This document shows positions 55,133-64,000 of a DNA stretch of 64,000 bases, piece by piece (the stretch's first letter is position 1; every line of letters starts with the position of its first letter). This DNA is from Pseudeuparius sepicola. Its lineage: Eukaryota > Arthropoda > Insecta > Coleoptera > Anthribidae. The notes beneath the pieces are model-generated. The model was not told where the DNA came from and made no database searches. It saw nothing but the letters and a program-made list of their open reading frames with translations. The stretch covers positions 52,885,223 through 52,949,222 of the forward strand of contig OY987303.1 in NCBI GenBank assembly GCA_963920635.1, written 5' to 3'. A program made the position numbers and the translations under genes.

Positions 55133-58100
55133 ATGGGCAAAGGTAGAGAGGCTTGTGCAGCGGTTGGTTGCACAAATAGTTATAAAAACAGTGCATATAG
55201 TTTTTTTCTTTTTCCTAAAGAAGAAATCAGGTAAATTTAGAATATGAACAATGGACCTACAAAATTAGGTACATCGTACATCATAAAATATTGGTACTTA
55301 ATTATTGTTTACTTTAGGTGCTTTCCAGAAACATCTGGTATTTTCGCCGGGATTGGTAATCTATATTCTGGTTAATATGCAGTTTACGCATGCATAAAAA
55401 CCAAAACAAAAGTACTTTGTCGAAAATTTATTTCCATCCTTACATTTTTATTTAAATTTCGGTACAATCCTCAACCTTTTGGTTTTCTGCTGACAACAAT
55501 CGAAGACCATACTTCCGTAGGGAAAGTAATCTCGAAAAAAAAAACCGCGAAATCACATGTTTCTGAGAAGTTGCGTAAAGTAAGTAATTACCAAAATATT
55601 CACTAAGTATGGTAACAACGGCAAAATATGATCAAAAATGAATTTGACCTACTTACAAGCCTGGGGGTGAGAGTGAGAACCATTTTGGTACTTTATTCTA
55701 CTTTTAAACGGCCCATACACTATGCAATTGGTTGTACGACAAGTTGTACAACTCAAGTCAATTCGACTGTCGAAACGATAATTGCATAGTGTGTAGCGCT
55801 GTCGTCCAACAAGTCGTACGACACGGTTGAGTCGTTCGGAAGTTTGGCTGGTTAAAAATTTGTTGTACAACCGCGTTTGATATACGACAGATCGTTCTAG
55901 TGTGTGTGCAATTGGCGACTTGTTGAAACAATTTCAAATCAGATCCAGATCGCCCGTTTCGTTGTCATCGTCGTTGATGTTGCGGTGCATTGTGCGATAT
56001 TAAATAATATTAAAATTATCGTAAATATGGAAAATAATCATAGTTTTTGGAGTGAATTTATTGACCTGTATCGTGAGCAGGTCTGTTTATGGGATGTGAA
56101 GTCCAATGAATATTCAAATAAACATAAAAGGAATGCCAGCTATGAAATTTTATTAAAAAAATTACAAGAAATAAATTCAAAAGCAACCGTCGAGGTTTTA
56201 AAGAAAAAAATTAATAATATGCGAACAGCATTCAGGCGTGAGCTAAAAAAGGTAAACTCAAACAATTAATAAAGAAGTACGTCACTCAATAATATTATAT
56301 TTTATAGGTACAATCTTCGAAGGGCACAGGAAAAGGGGGCGATACATATGAACCGACACTATGGTACTTTGATTTGCTTCTATTCACCTCACAGTCAGAA
56401 ACCGGTAGAAAAGGCGTATCCACAGATGAATCGGAACACGAAACAGTAAGCATAATTTTTATGTATTTTATGATTTTATTATTTAAACTGAATTAGAAAC
56501 AATACAAAAAAATATAATGTATGTTTGTATGGTATAACATGGTGTGTTTACGCTATCATTTTTTCTTGGAACGCAGTCTTTCCGATGGTAGTATAATAGT
56601 TTTTATATTTATTCCTAACTTGCTTCGCAGAATTACTTGCATTTTTGGTCAAGTTTCTTCTATCCAAACCTAGTAAATTACCACTCTGTCTCCATTCTCC
56701 TGGTGTAACATTACCATTAACGATGTCTTCATAATCCACAGAACTTTCTGTTATGTAATTCTTTTTTGACCTTCTTCTTAAGAAATTATGTAATGCACAA
56801 CATGCCAAAACAACGGCATCGATCCTTCCAATGTTTATAGCAATAGGCTGCAAAAATACCCTGAACCGTGATGCCAAAATTCCGAAAACATTCTCCACTA
56901 CTCGGCGTGCCCGACAAAGCCGATAGTTAAAAATTTTTTCATCGTGGCTTATTCCTTTTTGTGCATATGGCTTCATTAGATTTTCCATCAATGGAAATGC
57001 CTCATCGCCAATAAATACGTAAGGAAACTCATCCGTAGTATTGGGAAGGGTTGATGGGTTTGGTATATTCAATTTATTTTCTTTCAACCGCTTACAAATT
57101 CCTGTATTGTTCCATATTCCCCCATCCGATACACGTCCATTGGTACCAGTATGAACGTACAAAAATTCATAATTTGCATTTACAATTGCAAATAGCACAA
57201 CACTAAATGTTCCTTTATAATTGAAATAATATGATCCAGAGTTTGCTGGCTTTTTGATAAGAATATGTTTACCGTCCATTGCTCCCAGGCAGTTTTCAAA
57301 CTGCCACATGGTTTTAAAATCGTGAGCCACTTTTTGCCACTCTTCTGGAGTTGATGGAACCTGAAAATAAAAATTTGATTATGTATTTAAATATGTATTT
57401 GTATTAGCATTTTGTTTAATGTTTTTCACGGCATTCTAAGGACCAAATTCTGAATGTCTTGGTATCGTTTCTGAAAAAATAATTACCATGGACACCGTTT
57501 CGTTTTTATGGCAATTATCTTCTTGTTAAAGATACGAAGACATCAGAATTTGGACCTAAACGTTTTTAAAATAGAATTTTTTCAGGTAGATGCACTTGAA
57601 GAGACTGAAAATGAGGAAGAGTTTGAAACACACGCGGAAGCACCTTTGACGCCATTCTCTTCTGTCAGGGACTTGGAAGAACAAGTAAATTTAAACAGCA
57701 ATGATACCAATGATACTGCACAAACCTCTTGCACACTAAAAACTCCACAGACCTCCAGAGCCTCATCTTCTAAAAGCATATATCAACAAAATACTAGTAC
57801 AAAAAGAAAAAAGACTAATGCCATCGAACAAAAGAGACAAAAGGTACTATATTTAGCTCACAAGGCACTATCAGAAAATACTTCTACTAACACTGAAGAG
57901 GAATATCATATTGCTGGTAAGAGAATCGGATATCAATTAAAAGCAGTTGAGGGACATCAGCGAATCATAGCAGAAAAATTGATATCCGATGTGATGTTCT
58001 ACGCAAAAATGGGTAAACTGACAGAAGACTCTAGTATATGCATACCTTCAAACTCTCAATCGCAACCCATCCATCTTTCTGCTCAACAAAGCCAGCAACC

Positions 58101-61100
58101 ACAAGGTTATGCACCCAATTCAGGGTTTCAATCAACAGAAGGCAGCACCTACTCGATGCTGATGCCCTCACAAGTTCAAAACAGTGAAAGCACCACCTCT
58201 CGAGTAAGAATTTTTTTTTCTACATATCAACCACAAGACTATTAGAAAAGAATATTTTTATCCATTTTACTTTCCGTTGTATTTTAAGTTACAAGAGTGT
58301 AATATTTATTTTTATTTATAGTATTTCATAATAAATATAAATAAAGGCGTTATTATTTTACTTACCTTTAAGTATTCCTCTTTTAAGGCTTCGTAAATGG
58401 CACAGCATGTCTCAGGAATTATTTTTCCAATGGCTTGAGGGGATATGGCAGTACTGAATTTAAGGTCTTCATAAGAATTTCCAGTTGCCAAATATCTTAG
58501 CGTGACAGTTAATCTTTCTTCGGCACTAATTGCGTCCCTCAGTTTTGTATCTTGTTTTGTTATTTTGGGCCGAACCAATTGTAGTAATAAGTTAAACGCG
58601 TCGTTGTCCATTCTCAGATAATTTTTAAAATCTGATGGTTCACTGGTGCGTAAGTCTTTTAGCAAATTCATGTGTGTGTAGATTCGTCGCTGCAATAACC
58701 AGTTTTTGCACCATTTTCTTCTTTTCCTAATTTTTCTTTCATCTTCTTCAAATAAAGCAACCGCTATTGCAGCTATAGAGTGTTTTGATAAAGTAGGTGG
58801 CATGATGCTTTTTAATTTGCAGACAACTAGACACCTTCAAAGTTCAAACGTACTACAAATCTTCACGACCGATTGATATTTTTACGTTTGTGTGTGTGGC
58901 CAAAATGCTATGCAACTTGTTGCATCGATTGTCTGTTCAACCCGTAGTACAACTTGTCGTACAACCAATTGCATAGTGTATGGGCCGCTTAATGCTAACA
59001 TCCCGTAAAGATGCTTTTGAGTCCAAAAAAGAGCTTCATGGAAAAGTTTGCAAGAAGTGGGTAAGAGTGCACAAAGAGTGCATTTTCGTTCATACTTTGT
59101 CTTTACTTTAACCCGCAAAATTTTGAACAGGATTTTTTTTCACTTCTCAACATTAGGTACAAAACTTCTTTGTAGAGCACGTACATGGGCAATTTCTGCA
59201 GGTAGGGAAGATTTGTTGGAACAATCACCACAAATCAAAAAAATTCTGTGTGGGATGCATTTTGAGAGCCAAATGTTTTCAAATGAAAAACAAAACCGAT
59301 TGCATAACTGGGCCGTGCCAACAATATTTCCGGCGTTGGAAGGATCATCCAAATCAGGTGTTCTTCAACCATTATTAAAGCAAGGTACCCACCCACGATA
59401 CACTAGACACGGTATGCTCGTATCGACAAACGCATGACGTCACATTCGGAGCAGAATTCGGGTCGGCTACTCCTGCCGCGACTAGAATGAAATTATAATC
59501 AGTTTTATATATCAGAAGTGGAAAATATGTAATGCTGCTTCCTTTTGTTGTTCTAGTGTAATTATTATACGTCTAAACTGCACAGAGACCTATGGCGGAG
59601 AACAAAGTTAAATATTTGTTCTCTACCATGGGTCTCTGTGCAGTTTAGACGTGTAATAATTACACTAGAGCAAGAAAAGGAAGCAGCATTACATATTTTC
59701 CACTTCTGATATATAAAACTGATTATAATTTCATTCTAGTCGCGGCAGGAGTAGCCGACCTGAATTCTGCTCCGAATGTGACGTAATAAACCATTAAAAT
59801 AACGTAATAAACCATTAGAACAACACCGGTTACAAATCTTACATTTTAGGCCAAAAACGTGCACACGAGTTTGGTGCGAGTGCAACCTGTTCGAAAGTTC
59901 TTTTATTAGACAGAAATGTAGAGGATTGTTATGATGAAGAAAATGAAAACGCACAATATGCTGGTAAGAAACAATATAAAATCTTGCTCGTGTTGTCTCG
60001 TGTGAGTAAAAAATAATAATTTTTAGTACCAACAACAACGAAAACAACCCACGTACAATCACAGTCGACGCAAACTTGTTTGGCAGTGACAGCAAGAACT
60101 CCTAGAATAGAAAAACTTAGAAAAAGCCTAAAAAACTTAAGGAATAAGTGTAGCAAATTGAGAGAAAAAATTGAAAAATCTAAATCAACGGAATTAGATC
60201 AAATTACTTTTGAACAGTATAAACAACTTACGTTTAAGTTTTGCCCTTCACTTAAATTGGCTTCTGGGATTAATGCCATTCTAAGCCAAATGAACAAAAA
60301 ACCACGAGGTAGAAGGTTTTCCGACGAATTTAAAAATTACTGCCTTTCGTTATATTTCCTTGGGCCAAAACTATATACAAAGGTATTAGTTAACGAAATA
60401 GGTCTACCAAATGTAAGAACATTACAGAGATTTATAGAGCGTGTTAAGATTTACCCAGGAATAGACAATGTTGTTTTTGAACATTTTCGAAAGAAAGTTA
60501 CTAACTTTAGGGATATAGATAAACTTTGCATAATATGCGTCGATGAAATGGCTATCAAGGGGAATTTATTTTATGCTACGGACAAAGACCAAATAATTGG
60601 ATCTGAGGATTTTGGAAACAGGCAAAAGGAGTTCAAACCGGCTCTGCATGCTACTGTAATAATGGCAAGAGGGTTGTGCAGTAACTGGAAACAGCCAATA
60701 TGTTATTTTTTTCTAAATTCTTCATGTCCTGGTAAAAAATTGAAAGAAATTATTTGTAGCGTGATATCGCGTTTAACAACAATTGATTTAAAAGTTACGG
60801 CTGTCGTTTCGGACATGGGTTCAAACAATATTCAATTGTCAAAGATATTGGGAATAACAGAGAATTCCCCATATTTTCATCACAATAACCAAAAAATCGT
60901 ATTTTTATTTGACACACCACACTTGTTAAGATCAGTTCGCAATAACCTACTTAAACATAAATTTGAAATAGAAGGACGTAACGTATGTTGGGAATTTATA
61001 GAACAGTTTTATAATCATGACCAACGTTATCCTGTAAGGGCCGCACCAAAACTTACAGAATCGCATATTCATCCAAACTCCTTCGAAAAAATGAAGGTAA

Positions 61101-61678
61101 AATATGCTACTCAAATTTTCAGCAACGCAGTAGCCACAGGAATTAATATGTGTATCAGATTCGGGGAGTTTCCCCAAGATGCAAGTGCAACACAAGAATT
61201 TGTCCAAATAATAAACAACCTCTTCGACGTACTGAATTCTTCAAATATTTTCGGTGCGACAAAATTTCAAAATGCTTATAAAGCTACTCAAGAGCAAAAA
61301 ATTTTTCTCTTGGATTGTTATAATTTGTTTGATAATCTGATAGTGAGAGACTGGAAAGGTAAAGATGTTACGAAGGGAATAAAGTGCATTTTAGGGTGGA
61401 AAATAACAATCAATGGTATTATTCAGTTGTGGGATACCTTACAAAATGACGGAATGGAATTTTTGTTTACTCGAAGGCTACAGCAGGGCTGTTTAGAAAA
61501 ATTTTTTTGCTCCATCAGGCAGCAAAATGGTAACTGCGTAAACCCTACTCCTATACAGTTTGTGCATACATTTAGAAAATTGTTTTGCATGAAAATCATT
61601 AATTCTGGAACCGAAAACTGCGAAGAGGACGCGGCAAAAATTTGCATTGGAATCGCTGATATACCAAAAAAATATTGA
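55133..61678 (+). CDS. THAP9/P-element-type transposase, 690 aa, four exons
   Basis: Exons 55133-55230, 59176-59384, 59850-59963 and 60027-61678 join in phase through GT-AG introns. Residues 1-84 form a complete THAP finger: C8, C13, W37, C58, H61 and the AVPTIF box at 79-84. A coiled-coil-like KLRKSLKNLRNKCSKLREK segment follows (from about 167). The RNase H-like transposase domain shows CVDEMAIK (D313), SDMGSNN (D403), LFDTPHLLRS (436) and GCLEKFFCSIR (E631). In P-element transposases such residues make up the DDE site. Intron 1 holds a whole Harbinger transposon and intron 2 a hairpin MITE, yet no exon is broken. The stop follows an A7 run; the +1 frame continues about 30 codons (to about 61758), so the C-terminus may be frameshifted. 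Either a recently active P-type element or a THAP9-like gene. Confidence 0.85.
56027..58245 (+). CDS. Harbinger accessory protein, MADF/Myb-like DNA-binding, 340 aa
   Basis: Exons 56027-56251, 56308-56445 and 57586-58245, all phase 0 with GT-AG introns. The N-terminus matches a MADF domain: FWSEFIDLYREQVCLWDV, YEILLKKLQEI, LKKKINNMRTAFRRELKK, then LWYFDLLLF in exon 2. A Ser/Thr/Gln-rich acidic middle follows. The region IGYQLKAVEGHQRIIAEKL resembles the C-terminal helix typical of MADF-BESS proteins. In PIF/Harbinger elements such a second protein brings the transposase to the nucleus and to the element ends, so that is its inferred role. ATG 56027 begins the MADF homology; the upstream in-frame sequence lacks homology. 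The last codons after TTSR might be read-through of a donor (GTAAGA at 58204) rather than the true end. Confidence 0.85.
56475..56480 (-). terminator. HARBI1-like gene polyadenylation signal
   Basis: AATAAA on the minus strand, about 70 bases after the stop at 56548. Confidence 0.5.
56548..58803 (-). CDS. HARBI1-like Harbinger transposase, 416 aa
   Basis: Two exons, 58803-58366 and 57360-56548, with a GT-AG phase-0 intron. The intron lies across the third exon of the oppositely oriented accessory gene, so the two genes interdigitate. The N-terminal region contains RKRRKWCKNWLLQR, FKNYLRMDNDAFNLLL and LRYLATGNSYEDL, as in HARBI1. The catalytic DDE triad is visible: GAMDGKHILI (D175), IGDEAFPL (D265) and RRVVENVFGILASRF (E302), about 36 residues between the last two. 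The frame is intact and the length is normal for the family (about 350-420). Together with the MADF partner and terminal repeats this looks like an autonomous element. Confidence 0.94.
59437..59784. mobile_element. 348-bp near-perfect hairpin in intron 2 of the P-type gene
   Basis: Arms of about 171 bp (59437-59607 and 59614-59784) with a loop of only about 7 bases. The left arm begins ACGTCACATTCGGAGCAG. A handful of mismatches. It is followed by two direct copies of ACGTAATAAACCATTA (59781-59817). Confidence 0.9.
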
Positions 61679-61778
61679 TCACGAAACTGTATTAATCACT
61701 GTTGATTTTCAAGAAGCCAACCAAAAACAAGAACATATTGATCAAGATTACAAAACTTAACTGACTTAATTTCAACGG

Positions 61779-61849
61779 TTCAGCGTAGTGTAGTGGTAGA
61801 ACGTTCGCCTAGCAAGCGAGAGGTCCCGGGTTCAACCCCCGGCGCTGAC
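61779..61849 (+). tRNA. tRNA-Ala(AGC)-like gene or pseudogene
   Basis: Cloverleaf: acceptor pairs 6 of 7, the anticodon stem TTCGC/GCGAG and T-stem CCGGG/CCCGG pair fully, and the loop CTAGCAA gives anticodon AGC. Box B GGTTCAACCCC fits the Pol III consensus, and a TTTTT run at 61859 could terminate. The D-stem GTGT/GAAC is imperfect and the alanine identity pair G3-U70 is replaced by C-G, so charging as alanine is doubtful. It follows the P-type transposase by about 100 bases. Confidence 0.5.
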
Positions 61850-61864
61850 AGAAAATCCTTTTTA

Positions 61865-62261
61865 ATTTTTCTGAAATGATGTCCGATTTTCTTTCTTTCA
61901 TGTCCATTGGTCTACGTCCTATACGTATGAAATTTCTTCTCCATTTCCATTTTCATTTTAATAAAAAAGTGTTTAAATAAACATGAGTGCATAGTTTGCC
62001 AAAGCTACGGTAATGAATTTGATAAATTAGAAGACACATCATTACTCTTATTTGCGCACATATCATCACAGCCAAACTCAGGGCCCCCGTAAACGGGCGT
62101 GCAACACGTGCACCACACGCGGGCGGCCCCCTCGGCAGGGCGGCAAACGTTGGTCCACCCTGTACTTAAAACTATAGTTTTTTAAATGTTTGTAATTCAT
62201 AATCTTATTATTTTGTTTTTTTTATTATTAGGTATCTGTTTTTGTAATAAACTTTTTCGTG
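61865..62261. other. Non-coding; GC-rich patch at 62090-62160
   Basis: GGCGTGCAACACGTGCACCA lies in a GC-rich patch ending in an orphan CACCCTGTA element end. No gene is seen. Confidence 0.4.
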
Positions 62262-62835
62262 AAATCGGCATTAAAGTGTCCCAAAATCGTCATTAAAAGC
62301 TCAGAAATCGGCACTGAAGTAGCCCATTATTGTACGATTTTTTCAATAAGTAGGTCTTGGCGAGAAATGTAAACATCAAACGTCACACGCGGATCCATCG
62401 CGCTTCAAAAGTGACCAAATATTCAAAACCCGACCAAAAAGGCCCATTTAACTTTTTGTACACATTGCAAAATTGTTACCTATACCAGCGCAATCTTTCA
62501 GTATAAATATTTTAATAGGTTTGAATATCAAGAGATTTACTGTGGAGGCTGCACAACAGGCAGCAATTTGGTTTGTCTGTTCGAAGACTGTCTTATCTTA
62601 CTTGACCTAGGTAGAACGATCGTCAAAGTCAAGCAACGCCACGCGCAGTTGGTTCATGGACGGGTGATCCCTTATGATTTTTTTCTTGCCTAATAAAACA
62701 TTTTTTTTTTCGATTTCAAGAAATATATAATTTGTACCTCGGCACTGAAGTTCTTTTTATGACAGAGGCCTTGGCAACTAAATTCCACGAGTCATAAAAA
62801 GTTGAACTTCAGTGCCTTGGTACATAAATAACTAT
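62262..62835 (+). repeat. 5S-rRNA-related repeat, copy 2 (direct)
   Basis: Same unit as 24543-25140. The 5S-like segment is 62594-62670 (CGATCGTCAAAGTCAAGCAA, then CATGGACGGGTGATCC). The two direct copies share the sequence both upstream and downstream of the 5S-like part. Confidence 0.65.
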
Positions 62836-62865
62836 TATATAACTGATCAATTTATTTTTTATATA

Positions 62866-63596
62866 CAGGATGATTTTTTTAGAGCTACCACTGCGATTTA
62901 CTCGCTTATTTTGCGCCCTACAAAAAAAAAACGTAAAGAAACAAAAATGTGGCAATTTTAGACAGCTAAGTGGTGCTGCAAAATAAATCTGCATCGATGG
63001 CTATCTTGACGCACAATATAAAAAAACACCTCTTTAGCAAATCAATTAATAGCCGTAGCAACTTTCATATTGAAAATTGATGGTACTAGGAAGCGTTATG
63101 CAACTGGGTATTCAGATAGTTTTAGAAAATTATACAGTGTTTTCGGCTCTCTTGAGGCTATGAATTTGTTTTGTTTATTTCTTATTAAGCGATTTTCTCC
63201 GTTATTTTGGGCCGCACAGAAAATAGGTAAGAAAATAAAATATGGCAATTTTGGCCAGGCCAGGTGACGTTAAAAAAAGAAATGGGCCTCCATGCCTAAT
63301 TTTTCGCAATGTGCTAAAAAATGTTCAAATCGACAAAAATTGTCATGCCCTCAAGAGAGCCGAAGACCCTTTGTAATTTTTTGAAACTATCCGAGTACGT
63401 GGATGGATAAAGCTTCTCAGTGCCATCAATTTTCAATATCAAAGTTTTCCTATGAAGTTTTTTATATTGGGCGACAAGTTAGCCATGAATGCCGAATTTT
63501 TTTCAGCACTTAGCTGTCGAAAATTGCCACATTTTTGTTGCTTACGTTTTTTTTTGTAGGGCGCAAAATAAGGGAGAAAATCGCGGTGGTCGTTGA
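62866..63596. mobile_element. Fold-back of the CAGGATGAT family
   Basis: It starts CAGGATGATTTTTTTAGAGC after TA. The left-arm blocks GACAGCTAAGTGG and TTGAAAATTGATGG pair with the right arm near 63500 and 63425. CCTCAAGAGAGCCGAA near 63350 pairs with TTCGGCTCTCTTGAGG near 63142. The right terminus is degraded. A half copy lies at 1104-1400. Confidence 0.75.
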
Positions 63597-63672
63597 ATTT
63601 ATTTTCTATTAGAGTTAGAAAAGTATTGATTTGTTTTTTATTTTATGGAATAATTGTTTTTTATTTAAATGA

Positions 63673-64000
63673 TCAACATCATTTAACGCGGGCGGTCAAC
63701 TGCCTTGCTGGGGCCCTGGCCAAACCAATATATTTGGGGGATTACAAATGCCTAATAATAACTTTGTATATTTTGTTTGCTCCATGGAAACTATTTTCCA
63801 GGAAAATTTTGAGAGGCTTTCCATTGGAGAAAATGTTGTCCATGAATTTACAAAATTGTTCGACAAAATAAAATTAATTCATCCATGCTCTTATTTTCCA
63901 CATTCGTATTTGAAGAAATTTTATGCCAGAGTTAGAATTTATTATACATTAAAATATGTACATAAAAAATTTAAAGAAAAAATAGAAACAAAAATATCAT
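63673..64000 (+). CDS. Unidentified open frame running off the window
   Basis: Open for 109 codons to the window edge, bounded by TGA at 63670-63672. It encodes ..GGQLPCWGPGQ.., then VCSMETIFQENFERL, FTKLFDKIKLIHPCSYF and LKKFYARVRIYYTLKYVHKKF. I do not recognise it with confidence. The basic, aromatic C-terminal part has the feel of the tail of a transposase. It could be a terminal exon or an element fragment. Long openness in AT-rich DNA and a sensible protein composition argue that it is or was coding. Confidence 0.4.

Larger units (their letters stand above)
55707..58988. mobile_element. Complete PIF/Harbinger transposon
   Basis: Terminal repeats of about 40 bp: CGGCCCATACACTATGCAAT continuing into TGGTTGTACGACAAGTTGTAC, and its complement at the right. 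TTA lies on both sides (55704-55706 and 58989-58991), matching the 3-bp TWA duplication of this superfamily, with one base uncertainty at the left edge. It carries the expected divergent pair of genes. It is inserted in intron 1 of the P-type gene. Confidence 0.93.

Noticed and set aside
24543..62835. Direct copies at 24.5 and 62.3 kb as LTRs of one retroelement
   Set aside because: The intervening 37 kb contains unrelated genes and elements and no gag-pol. No TG..CA ends or primer-binding site is seen.

Overview
The window is animal nuclear DNA, almost certainly from an insect. It is AT-rich, has short GT-AG introns, and is packed with cut-and-paste DNA transposons and long fold-back repeats. 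I find one clear conserved host gene, NAA20, the catalytic subunit of the NatB N-terminal acetyltransferase (51978-53907, minus strand, five exons). Its translation looks like an insect orthologue. I could not fix the order: the repeat style would fit a large hemipteran, beetle or moth genome.

Layout. 1-16 kb: gene-free. It holds a 48-bp-arm perfect hairpin, an unclassified ~120-bp tandem repeat carrying the motif CCAAGATGGCGG, a 2.2-kb hAT-type element with two further elements nested inside it, several TA-flanked fold-back elements (some nested in one another), a tRNA-Thr-like sequence, and fossil pieces of a non-LTR reverse transcriptase and a mariner-type transposase. 16-25 kb: a copied THAP first exon with its promoter, a 754-bp internally deleted hAT with an exact 8-bp target duplication, a 3.9-kb mariner-like remnant, and two copies of a repeat carrying a 5S-rRNA-like segment. 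25-37 kb: mostly unique AT-rich DNA with a few GC-richer unique islands, a second copy of a CAGGGACTC-ended hAT MITE, a tRNA-Pro-like fossil and local duplications. 36.9-38.9 kb: a complete, apparently young IS630/Tc1/mariner-type transposon with ~366-bp terminal repeats and an intact 358-aa transposase. 39-48 kb: repeats, a further hAT MITE with exact target duplication, an unusual interleaved inverted repeat (A-B-A'-B'), and a large nested fold-back. 49.3-50.2 kb: a two-exon pogo/Tigger-type gene that keeps its DNA-binding domains and a PCNA-binding motif but has lost the catalytic core.

52-62 kb is the gene-rich part. NAA20 has a fold-back element with internal tandem repeats in intron 3. 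Next comes a decayed THAP domain. Then there is a 690-codon THAP/P-element-type transposase gene in four exons (55133-61678). Its first intron contains a complete 3.3-kb PIF/Harbinger transposon carrying both standard genes, a HARBI1-like transposase (minus) and a MADF-type DNA-binding partner (plus). Its second intron contains a 348-bp near-perfect hairpin. All exon phases still join, so both insertions appear to have been tolerated as intron sequence. A tRNA-Ala-like sequence, another 5S-like repeat, a fold-back and an unidentified open frame running off the end close the window.

Apart from NAA20, essentially every coding feature is of transposon origin. The most interesting signals are structural: fold-back elements inserted at the dyad axis of other fold-backs, interleaved inverted repeats, 5S-related repeats, and three transposase-derived genes (THAP/P, Harbinger pair, truncated Tigger with PIP box) that keep open frames. 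All coordinates and identities come from reading by eye; none was checked by alignment software.
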